Source of the DNA: JBKHJA01 sp046538375
Lineage (GTDB): Bacteria > Acidobacteriota > Aminicenantia > Aminicenantales > Aminicenantaceae
DNA: 24,488 nt
Assembly: GCA_046538375.1 (NCBI GenBank)
Contig: JBKHJA010000026.1
Coordinates: forward strand, 1-24,488
Direction of reading: 5' to 3'
Shown here: positions 1 to 5,843 of the stretch, one piece after another
Position numbering within the stretch: the stretch's first letter is position 1
How the letters are laid out: each line of letters opens with the position of its first letter
Notes under the pieces: model-generated
Told to the model about the DNA's origin: nothing
The model's database searches: none
What the model saw: the letters and a program-made list of their open reading frames with translations, nothing else
Program-made: the position numbers and the translations under genes

Positions 1-55
1 GACAAAGACAGCTTGGCTGATTTCAAAGCAAAGACAAAGACAGCTTGGCTGATTT
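1..55. repeat. 32-bp tandem direct repeat, cut by window edge
   Basis: The 23-bp sequence that begins GACAAAGACAGCTTGGC and ends GATTT occurs at 1-23 and again, identically, at 33-55. The period is 32 bp, with CAAAGCAAA in between. There is no variable spacer between copies, so this is a tandem repeat and not a CRISPR array. The first copy starts at base 1, so the array probably continues to the left. Function unknown. Confidence 0.8.
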
Positions 56-519
56 AATTTGTTGATAATAATATATTAATATTTTTCCTTCTGGCGAAGG
101 ATTTTCTTAAAATCGATTCTTGGCCCCTTTTTTGAGTTTAAGAAAATCTATTCTTATTCAAAACGCCATGAGGAAGAATTAAGATCTAAAAGACATCAGC
201 CTTACCTTCCTCAGAAATTGTGAGTAAGTATTCGTCAAAAATTGAATGAAAACTCAGATTGGGGTGGATATTACGACCAAGAAAATTTTACTTTCGGTAA
301 GGTTGAATACACTCTTACAACATTTTATGGTGAAAATATCATCAGTTAGGCAGTACATTTAGACTTGCTGTAACTCATTGAATACGTTTAGGTTATGATT
401 TGTTTTTAGAATTAATGGCGAAAGTCAGGTTTGTTTTATCCTTGACCTCATTTTTTTTCCTGTGATATGTTTATTCCGCTCTATAATGAGGTATAATATT
501 AAACAAAGTAAAAGTCCTT
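56..519 (+). other. AT-rich gene-free stretch with decayed-looking reading frames
   Basis: No intact gene is visible. One forward frame (codons starting at 2 mod 3) reads a protein-like stretch up to a TGA at 221-223. It continues in the same frame from 224 to a TAG at 347-349, reading SIRQKLNENSDWGGYYDQEN and onward. A shift of one base then gives LGSTFRLAVTH before another stop near 380. Two in-frame stops plus an apparent frameshift look like a degraded gene. I recognise no family, and chance open frames in AT-rich DNA cannot be excluded. Confidence 0.25.
482..497 (+). promoter_or_regulatory. Tandem -10 hexamers for the small-protein/nucleotidyltransferase pair
   Basis: Two perfect TATAAT hexamers lie at 482-487 and 492-497, 22-38 bases before the ATG at 520. 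No good -35 box is found 16-18 bases upstream of either. A TTGACC at 452-457 pairs only with a poor TATGTT at 18-bp spacing. Start of transcription is inferred at about 500-505. Confidence 0.35.
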
Positions 520-726
520 ATGAAACAGAGAATATGGGTAAAAAAAGCAAGTTCATATTCAGAAGCCCGGTTTTTGGATGATTCCTATTACCTGTCTCTA
601 ACCCCCAAGGAAAGACTGGAAACAATTCAATTCCTCAGGGAAGAATACCGCAAGCTGGAAAAGAGCGGAAGCCATGAGGGTGGAAAAAGACTACGAAGAG
701 TTCTTAAGCTTATTAAACAGGCATAA
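520..726 (+). CDS. Small hypothetical protein paired with a nucleotidyltransferase
   Basis: The 68-residue protein is charged and probably helical. The middle (residues 20-47) has an FLDDSYYLSLTPKERLETIQ-type segment followed by FLREEYRKL, and the end is basic (KRLRRVLKLIKQA). Small proteins of this kind are commonly found directly upstream of MNT-like nucleotidyltransferases, from which an antitoxin or partner role is inferred; no activity is shown by the sequence. It overlaps the next gene by 53 bases (674-726), so the two are probably translationally coupled. The ATG at 520 has only a weak ribosome binding site (AAAGTAAAAG). The stop is TAA. Confidence 0.7.
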   Translation: MKQRIWVKKASSYSEARFLDDSYYLSLTPKERLETIQFLREEYRKLEKSGSHEGGKRLRRVLKLIKQA

Positions 727-1135
727 GGTCAAGTACTGCATCATCGGTGCTTTTGCCGTAGCGTTCTATGCCAAGCCCCGGTATACCAAAGACCTGGACA
801 TCCTTATCGAGCCCGGCGAAGATAATGCCCGAAGGATTCTCCGGGTGCTGGAAGAGTTCGGGTTCTGCGAACTTGCCGTATCCCTTGAGGACCTGATAGA
901 AGAGGGCAACATCTTTCAGCTTGGCTATGAGCCTATAAGGATAGACCTCTTGAACAAATTGGAAGGATTCCGGTTCCAGGATATATGGCAGAACAGAGTA
1001 ACGGGAGAGTACGGTTCCGAACAGGTCTACTTCATCGGCCTCGATGACCTGATCAAGAATAAAAAAATGTCCGATCGTCCTTCCGATAAGATCGACATCG
1101 AACTTCTGGAAAAAGCCAGAAAAGAAGAAAAATAG
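674..1135 (+). CDS. Nucleotidyltransferase-fold protein (MNT/AbiEii-like)
   Basis: The 153-residue protein carries the nucleotidyltransferase signature at residues 24-45: IGAFAVAFYAKPRYTKDLDI. This matches the G-x-A-V-x(8)-R-x-T-x-D-L-D pattern, with D40 and D42 as the likely metal-binding aspartates. The rest resembles the DUF6036/AbiEii-type group of stand-alone nucleotidyltransferases, many of which are toxin-antitoxin components that transfer nucleotides to RNA or protein targets. The ATG at 674 has no strong Shine-Dalgarno sequence. It lies inside the upstream 68-codon gene, which fits coupled translation. The C-terminus is very lysine/glutamate rich. Substrate and toxicity are unknown. 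Confidence 0.8.
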   Translation: MRVEKDYEEFLSLLNRHKVKYCIIGAFAVAFYAKPRYTKDLDILIEPGEDNARRILRVLEEFGFCELAVSLEDLIEEGNIFQLGYEPIRIDLLNKLEGFRFQDIWQNRVTGEYGSEQVYFIGLDDLIKNKKMSDRPSDKIDIELLEKARKEEK

Positions 1136-1136
1136 A

Positions 1137-1214
1137 ACCGTCCCCTTTAAATCTTCTTTTTTTAGAAAAAAAATGGGGAAAAAATGGGAAAAAATGGGGA
1201 CACGTTACCTATTT
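1137..1214. repeat. GTCCCC...GGGGAC extragenic repeat with A-rich tandem units
   Basis: GTCCCCTTTAAA at 1140-1151 is followed by three near-identical 10-base units of the form AAAATGGGGA at 1171-1200, and then by GGGGACACGTTACC around 1197-1210. The outer GTCCCC and GGGGAC are inverted and could pair. The block starts two bases after the nucleotidyltransferase stop, so it may also act as its transcription end. GTCCCC/GGGGAC blocks of this type recur between genes in many environmental bacterial genomes; this is recalled from experience, not checked. Confidence 0.5.
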
Positions 1215-1449
1215 ACTCAATTTTCTTTCATTCAACAGGAGCTTTTGATGACAGCCGAAGAGAGGGGCGGGTATTTCTGAGAACATTCTTGACTGCTTTT
1301 TTGTCGATTTGAGAGAAGGAGTCTATTTTGAAGCTTACTTTAAAATAGAAGAATTCCCGATTTTTAGCCCCAAAAACCTCAAATTTAGAGCCAAAATCTG
1401 TGGAAAACTCGGGTTAACTTGTTGAAAATAATAAAAATGGCTGGGCCCG

Positions 1450-1487
1450 TCCCCTTTTAAAAACCTTTTTAAAGTCCCCTTTTAAAG
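1450..1487 (+). repeat. Two direct copies of GTCCCCTTTTAAA
   Basis: GTCCCCTTTTAAA occurs at 1450-1462 and again at 1474-1486, a 24-bp offset, in the same orientation as the related block at 1140-1151. An AT-only run of the form TTTAAAAATACTTTTAAAA follows. Probably an extragenic repeat remnant; no function is assigned. Confidence 0.5.
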
Positions 1488-1524
1488 AATTTAAAAATAC
1501 TTTTAAAATATTTAAAATCAGATA

Positions 1525-1555
1525 CGGATTTGTTTCACATCTTCTCCCAAATCCG
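1525..1555 (-). terminator. Hairpin downstream of the PIF1-WYL helicase gene
   Basis: On the minus strand, CGGATTTG (1548-1555) pairs perfectly with CAAATCCG (1525-1532) across a 15-base loop. The hairpin begins 6 bases after the helicase stop codon and is followed by TATCTGATTTTAAATATTTT, a U-rich though interrupted tract. It fits a rho-independent terminator of moderate quality. Confidence 0.5.
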
Positions 1556-1561
1556 CAGGCC

Positions 1562-3205
1562 TCATCCTTCCACTGTCTTCATTTCCAGGATTCTGTCCAC
1601 CCGGAAATTTCTTTTTTCCTTCCTTGAGAAACAGTAGGCTTCAAGCCCCAGAAACGGCCTGCCTTCATAAGAAAGCCTGCCCACATACAAAGGCTCAATG
1701 ACCCGCCTTGACTTTTCATCACTCTTTTTCAAGTAGGTTATCTCCAGCCTCTTTTTTACCTGTATGGATTTCCTCAGGAAATCCAATTTTTCCTCCAGCG
1801 GCATCTTCTCCTCTGAGAGCTGGTACTGGTATTTGGTGATAAAGTCCACCACCCTCCAGTCCATGAACACATGCTTCTTCTTAAGGGGTTGACGCAGAAC
1901 GATTCCCTCCAGAGATGTGCAGCGGCTCAGAGCCACGTAGATTTGTCCGGGCGAGAAAGCTCCTCTTTGGATATCCAGGATTATCCTGTGGAAAGTTTTG
2001 CCCTGGCTCTTGTGGATGGTGATGGCCCAGGCCAACCTCATGGGAAACTGGGTGAAGGAGCCCAGGGTTCGGGTCTTGATGCTGTTGGTTATCTCATCGT
2101 AGCGGTACTCGAAGATCTCCCAGGTGAACCGCTCCACCTCAACCAGGCTTCCGTCGGTCAGCTCCACGGTGATGATTTCAGGATCGTCCTCTTCCCCCAG
2201 AATTTCGACCACTTTTCCCACGCTGCCGTTGACCCATCTTCCATAGGAGTCATTGTTCAGCAGCATGACCTGGGCGCCAACCTTCAGGGAAATCACCCTC
2301 TGGGTAGGCAGATTTCTCTGGGCGAAATCCCCCCTGATAATCCCTTCCATGAGGCAGGCTGGACCTTCAATCTTTTGAAGCTGCTGGCCGTTTATCCTGT
2401 CGGCCAGTTGATTGAGGGTGGTGAGGTGGATGTAGAAAGCATCCTTTGACGGTTCGAAATCCGGATCGCACCTGGTGTTCAAGGCCTCCAGTGTTTCTTC
2501 GGTGATGGTGTTGTTGCGGATGGCATTCAGAATCTCGATGAACCTCTCGTCTTTCTGCCGGTAGATTTTCATCAGCTCGATCAACTCCATGGGCAATTCT
2601 TCAAAGACATGGGCCGAGAAGAAATAGCCTGTATTGTAGCGGCTCTTGAAGATCTCCCTCTCCTTTCCCTTGATCACCGGAGGGAGCTGATAGAGGTCGC
2701 CGATAAAGACCATCTGCTTTCCTCCAAAAGGATGCCCCTGCCGGGTGCAGTTGAGCCTGAGAAAACGGTCCACGCAGTCCAGAAGATCCGCCCTGACCAT
2801 GGAGATCTCGTCTATGACCACAGTATCAGCGGCCTGGTAGAGATTCTTTCTCCTGTTCTTTACGATTTTTCTCACCTTGTCCAGTGTCACATCAGGCTTG
2901 AATCTGAAGAAAGAATGAATGGTCTGACCCTTCACATTCAGGGCGGCAACGCCTGTAGGGGCCAGGGTCACCACTTTTTTCCGGGTGTTCTGGCGGAAGT
3001 ATTCCAGCAGGGTGGATTTTCCTGTGCCGGCTTTCCCGGTGATGAACACGTTTTTCGATGTTTTGTTGAGGAGGTCAAGGGCCTTTCCAAACTCCGGGTT
3101 GATATCGATCTTATGATAAGGAGTGATTGATTCTGTGATGCGGGGTGCTGTTTCGGTTTTTTTCCTTTTAATCTTTTTTCGCCGGCGGGTCTTTTTTTTG
3201 GCCAA
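1562..3205 (-). CDS. PIF1-family DNA helicase with C-terminal WYL domain
   Basis: A superfamily 1B helicase that should unwind DNA 5' to 3' using ATP. Numbering here is for a 559-residue reading from a GTG at 3239-3241. Walker A GKAGTGKST lies at 69-77, LAPTGVAA at 93-100, Walker B VIDEISM at 142-148, GDLYQLPP at 181-188, ITIHKSQGKTF at 407-417 and YVALSRC at 435-441. Residues 497-556 match a WYL domain (ITYLKK...RRVIEPLYV...LEAYCFSRKEKRNFRVDRI). A WYL domain is known on the Pif1 of Thermotoga elfii, where it binds single-stranded DNA. The N-terminal tail is very Lys/Arg rich. I prefer the TTG at 3203-3205: it has GGGAGG 5 bases upstream, while the longer GTG start has no ribosome binding site and sits about 5 bases after a TATAAT. 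The preferred protein has 547 residues. Confidence 0.9.
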   Translation of the reverse strand: MAKKKTRRRKKIKRKKTETAPRITESITPYHKIDINPEFGKALDLLNKTSKNVFITGKAGTGKSTLLEYFRQNTRKKVVTLAPTGVAALNVKGQTIHSFFRFKPDVTLDKVRKIVKNRRKNLYQAADTVVIDEISMVRADLLDCVDRFLRLNCTRQGHPFGGKQMVFIGDLYQLPPVIKGKEREIFKSRYNTGYFFSAHVFEELPMELIELMKIYRQKDERFIEILNAIRNNTITEETLEALNTRCDPDFEPSKDAFYIHLTTLNQLADRINGQQLQKIEGPACLMEGIIRGDFAQRNLPTQRVISLKVGAQVMLLNNDSYGRWVNGSVGKVVEILGEEDDPEIITVELTDGSLVEVERFTWEIFEYRYDEITNSIKTRTLGSFTQFPMRLAWAITIHKSQGKTFHRIILDIQRGAFSPGQIYVALSRCTSLEGIVLRQPLKKKHVFMDWRVVDFITKYQYQLSEEKMPLEEKLDFLRKSIQVKKRLEITYLKKSDEKSRRVIEPLYVGRLSYEGRPFLGLEAYCFSRKEKRNFRVDRILEMKTVEG

Positions 3206-3245
3206 CTTTGCCTCCCGGGCACTGAAGTCACTTCTGGTCACTTCG

Positions 3246-3251
3246 ATTATA
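3246..3251 (-). promoter_or_regulatory. -10 box for the PIF1-WYL gene
   Basis: A perfect TATAAT on the minus strand, read from + strand ATTATA. Transcription would begin close to 3238-3241, which makes the upstream GTG start unlikely and leaves a leader of about 35 bases before the TTG at 3205. That TTG is preceded by GGGAGG (3211-3216). No convincing -35 box is present at 16-18 bp. Confidence 0.4.
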
Positions 3252-3309
3252 CCAGAAAAAAGCTCCTCTTATTATTTATGTCTTCGAATCATTGAGAGGT
3301 TATGATTTT

Positions 3310-4086
3310 TCACAGTTTTGTTTCTGATGTTTTTTTTAACTCCTTTAAGACCAAATCTAAATCAGGTAAAGGGGCTACCAATCTTCCCATCTCCCTCTCC
3401 CAATAAGGCAATAATATCTCATTTAAATCCTGGGGGAACATCTGGTTTGTGTCTTTAAATTCTATTCCTTTAATTTCTAATTTTTCCTTAATAAATTTTT
3501 TTATTTTGCTGTAATCCACTGATAATTTTGATAACTTCCACAAATCAAAATAATCTCTGCATTTTTTCCTCTCAATGACAGCTCTTATTTTGGCGCAAAA
3601 TATTTCCTCTATAGACTCAACTTTTATTTTATACTTCTCATAGTCAGAATAGATTCTTTTCACGGTCTTTGAAACCGGTTTTATTACCAAATCATCCTTT
3701 GTCACATCTACCTTAATCCAGTTCTTCCCCATGACTGCATCATATTGAATTTTTAACTGTAAATATCCGGGATTTTCAAATTTGTTTTTCAGATCAAACT
3801 CAATCTCGGATTTTCTTTTTAATAATCCAAATATTTCTTCGATTCTCATGGTGATAATGGAAAAGTCATTGTCTATTAAACTAAAATCCAAATCTTCTGA
3901 GAGACGCCAGATCTCAGGAAAATATATTTTTGAAAGGGCTGTGCCTCCTTTAAACACCAGATTTTTTATACTGGAAAAGCCGTAGATGAGCCAACCCAGT
4001 ACGTAATCTTTCTCAATGATAGTCAAATTGAGATTTTTTTCGCGCGCCCTGGCTAACAATTCTCTCCGGTCTATCAATACATCCAC
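3310..4086 (-). CDS. abiEii: AbiEii/AbiGii-family nucleotidyltransferase toxin
   Basis: The 258-residue protein has the family signature: EKDYVLGW at 25-32, FKGGTALSKIYF at 45-56 and LSEDLDFSL at 62-70 (catalytic D65/D67), plus a C-terminal KIRAVIERKKCRDYFDLW block at 166-183. Members are GTP-type nucleotidyltransferases that act as the toxin of type IV toxin-antitoxin systems, arresting growth and often aborting phage infection. The gene overlaps the upstream antitoxin gene by 13 bases, the usual toxin-after-antitoxin order. The start is GTG at 4084-4086. A TTG at codon 4, with AGGTGG 5 bases before it, is a plausible alternative. Base composition is much more AT-rich than the flanking genes, suggesting horizontal transfer. 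Confidence 0.9.
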   Translation of the reverse strand: MDVLIDRRELLARAREKNLNLTIIEKDYVLGWLIYGFSSIKNLVFKGGTALSKIYFPEIWRLSEDLDFSLIDNDFSIITMRIEEIFGLLKRKSEIEFDLKNKFENPGYLQLKIQYDAVMGKNWIKVDVTKDDLVIKPVSKTVKRIYSDYEKYKIKVESIEEIFCAKIRAVIERKKCRDYFDLWKLSKLSVDYSKIKKFIKEKLEIKGIEFKDTNQMFPQDLNEILLPYWEREMGRLVAPLPDLDLVLKELKKTSETKL

Positions 4087-4892
4087 CTTTCAGGATTGAT
4101 ATCAACATTTACCAATAGCTTCCATCTGTCATTGTATTTTCCTTTACGCCTGCTCAAAGTGTCTAACTTGGGATAACCTGCTGTCAGTTCTATATCACTA
4201 TAAATATTTTTATATTTTCCCCACAGATCTGATTGCTCAAGGATATATCCCAATCGTTTAAATATTGTGCCGTTCTCCATCTCTAGGGCATATTTTTTTA
4301 TTGAGGTAAGGTCTAACTCTTCATGATTAAAATATATGGCCTTTGCAACTTCCTCTATCCCTCCTGAATGCTCTGGATGATCTAAACAATCCGCTATTGT
4401 CTTATTCACATTTGCTATTCTAATAATCTGGCCTTCTATTTCGATATCTTGAATCCCTATAAATTTGTTCTCAGCCAATTTAACGAATAAAAATCTAGAA
4501 TTCAAAATTTCTAAAGATTTCAGAGCTTTATGTGTTGCTACGAACACAGTTGTAGGAATTTGGTCTGAAAGTCCATGGTAGTTTAAAGCAGACCAGAATG
4601 TAATAAAGTAAGGTTTAACCAAATAAGAAGCTATAACAAAGTTATGGACAATAAAATCGTCAGCGCCTTTTGTGCCTATGTTTAAAGGGACAATGACATA
4701 GAGTCCTCTCTTCAGAGATAATATCCATTTCTTTCTTATCAAGTCAGACAAAATTTTTTTTGGTTCTTCGTCCAAGATATTTTTGGCGTCTCTTATGGTA
4801 AAGACATTTTTATTTTCTCTTGCCAAGGTTGACAGCAGTAAAGAACCTTTTTTGGATAAAGATGACCTATATTTATTTGTTTTAAGTATCAT
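4074..4892 (-). CDS. abiEi: AbiEi-family antitoxin / transcriptional regulator
   Basis: The 272-residue protein begins with a winged-helix region (about 1-70: LLLSTLARENKNVFTIRDAKNIL...KKILSDLIRKKWILSLKRGLYVIVP). The AbiEi core follows (about 80-190), including SYLVKPYFITFWSALNYHGL and VNKTIADCLDHPEHSGG. AbiEi proteins neutralise AbiEii without binding it stably and repress their own operon by binding inverted repeats at the promoter. A strong promoter and a perfect 14-bp palindrome sit just upstream here. The ATG at 4890-4892 has no Shine-Dalgarno sequence. The gene is AT-rich with many ATT/AAA/TTT codons, unlike the genes on either side. Confidence 0.9.
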   Translation of the reverse strand: MILKTNKYRSSLSKKGSLLLSTLARENKNVFTIRDAKNILDEEPKKILSDLIRKKWILSLKRGLYVIVPLNIGTKGADDFIVHNFVIASYLVKPYFITFWSALNYHGLSDQIPTTVFVATHKALKSLEILNSRFLFVKLAENKFIGIQDIEIEGQIIRIANVNKTIADCLDHPEHSGGIEEVAKAIYFNHEELDLTSIKKYALEMENGTIFKRLGYILEQSDLWGKYKNIYSDIELTAGYPKLDTLSRRKGKYNDRWKLLVNVDINPERWMY

Positions 4893-4910
4893 TTTTTAGT
4901 ACCAATTACA

Positions 4911-4924
4911 AATTTATATAAATT
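4911..4924. promoter_or_regulatory. Candidate AbiEi operator palindrome
   Basis: AATTTATATAAATT is a perfect 14-bp palindrome lying immediately downstream of the -10 box of the abiE promoter, across the predicted transcription start and 19 bases before the abiEi ATG. Binding there would block transcription, as expected for an autoregulating AbiEi. The site is AT-only in an AT-rich region, so chance is possible. Confidence 0.45.
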
Positions 4925-4952
4925 ATTATACATTGATTTATCTAAAAGTCAA
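4925..4952 (-). promoter_or_regulatory. Sigma-70-type promoter of the abiE operon
   Basis: On the minus strand, TTGACT (4947-4952) and TATAAT (4925-4930) are separated by 16 bp. Transcription is expected to begin near 4918, giving a leader of about 26 bases to the abiEi ATG. Confidence 0.75.
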
Positions 4953-4978
4953 TTCTTTATCCCTTTAAAAAGATGCAG

Positions 4979-5005
4979 TCACTGCGGGCAGCGAAGCGGC
5001 AGTGA
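4979..5005 (-). terminator. Hairpin downstream of the DUF1614 gene
   Basis: TCACTGC (minus strand, from 5005-4999) pairs perfectly with GCAGTGA (4985-4979) across a 13-base GC-rich loop. It lies about 18 bases after the DUF1614 stop and is followed by CTGCATCTTTTTAAA. The T run starts 6 bases after the stem, so this is a plausible but not ideal intrinsic terminator. Confidence 0.45.
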
Positions 5006-5023
5006 GTTAAATTTGTGCAGGAT

Positions 5024-5716
5024 TCAGGCAAGCAGCGCGGCAATCATCCCGGAGAGGACAATTCCATCAAAGGTGCCGGCGCCGCCGATGGAAACCACTC
5101 CTGTCTGGAGGCGGTCGATGTCCTTGAGATGCAGAAGATCCGCACCGATCACCGGGCCCAGCACTCCTGCGGTGAAGGCAACAGGAGGAGCAAAGCTGGG
5201 CACAAACAAAAGGCTGGGAAGAGCCGCAGCCAGCGGGGGAATGAGCGGCGGCATACCGATGCCCACGTTGGGAATGGGCCGGGCAAGACGATAACACACA
5301 GCAATGTTCAGTCCTGTGACCGCCACCAGGATAAAAATCTCATAGGATCCCCGATCCAGCACCCGGAAGATCTCGTACAGGACAACAGCCACAGGAATCA
5401 GGCATCCTCCCACATTGACAGCGATGACCATATGGGTGCTGACCCGGCGGCGAAAAGACGAGCTCCAATCCGAGGGGATGATCCTTTCCAGTCCAAAAAT
5501 GTGGAAGGGATTGTGGACCAGATCCTGCTCTCTTTTTATCCTTTTTAAAGGAACGTTGATGGCCCCTCCTAATAATATGCCCAGCAGAACCAAAAAAGCC
5601 AGCTCTGGAGTCAATCCCAGCCTGGCCAGGGCTGTGAGCATGGCATGCATGAAAAAAAGGGGGACCAGGATGAAGAATCCGAAAAGGATCAAAAAGGCCA
5701 GACATCCCGGTGACAT
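5024..5716 (-). CDS. DUF1614 family integral membrane protein
   Basis: The 230-residue protein is almost entirely hydrophobic. Likely membrane segments lie at about 5-30, 36-53, 94-115, 123-143 and 160-190, with a further one at the C-terminus. The final stretch, GVVSIGGAGTFDGIVLSGMI at residues 206-225, is the hallmark of DUF1614 proteins, as is the NPFHIFGLE-type segment after the second membrane segment. Biochemical function is not known. The ATG at 5714-5716 has an AAGG ribosome binding site 7 bases upstream. The gene sits alone, on the same strand as the prolyl oligopeptidase gene but 127 bases downstream of it. A short dyad, GTATTT-TCC-AAATAC at 5738-5752, lies in its leader. Confidence 0.9.
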   Translation of the reverse strand: MSPGCLAFLILFGFFILVPLFFMHAMLTALARLGLTPELAFLVLLGILLGGAINVPLKRIKREQDLVHNPFHIFGLERIIPSDWSSSFRRRVSTHMVIAVNVGGCLIPVAVVLYEIFRVLDRGSYEIFILVAVTGLNIAVCYRLARPIPNVGIGMPPLIPPLAAALPSLLFVPSFAPPVAFTAGVLGPVIGADLLHLKDIDRLQTGVVSIGGAGTFDGIVLSGMIAALLA

Positions 5717-5843
5717 TTGCTTACCTTGGCTCAGTGTGTATTTTCCAAATACTAAAACAAATAAAGCGCAATGAGATTCATCACCTGAGACAATTTTCAG
5801 GAAAGGGTAAATCCCACCAGCCTACACATACAGGTTTAAAGCT

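Larger units (their letters stand above)
1136..1561. other. Gene-free stretch with GTCCCC/GGGGAC repeats
   Basis: No convincing gene is present in these 426 bases. The stretch begins and ends with repeat blocks, listed separately. Between them lies an 8-bp inverted repeat, TCTATTTT at 1322-1329 and AAAATAGA at 1342-1349. The end of the stretch holds a hairpin that probably ends the helicase transcript. The arrangement resembles the remains of a short, non-coding extragenic repeat element. Confidence 0.5.

Noticed and set aside
1..60. CRISPR array at the left edge
   Set aside because: The copies follow each other with a fixed 32-bp period and no spacer that could vary, and no cas gene is present.
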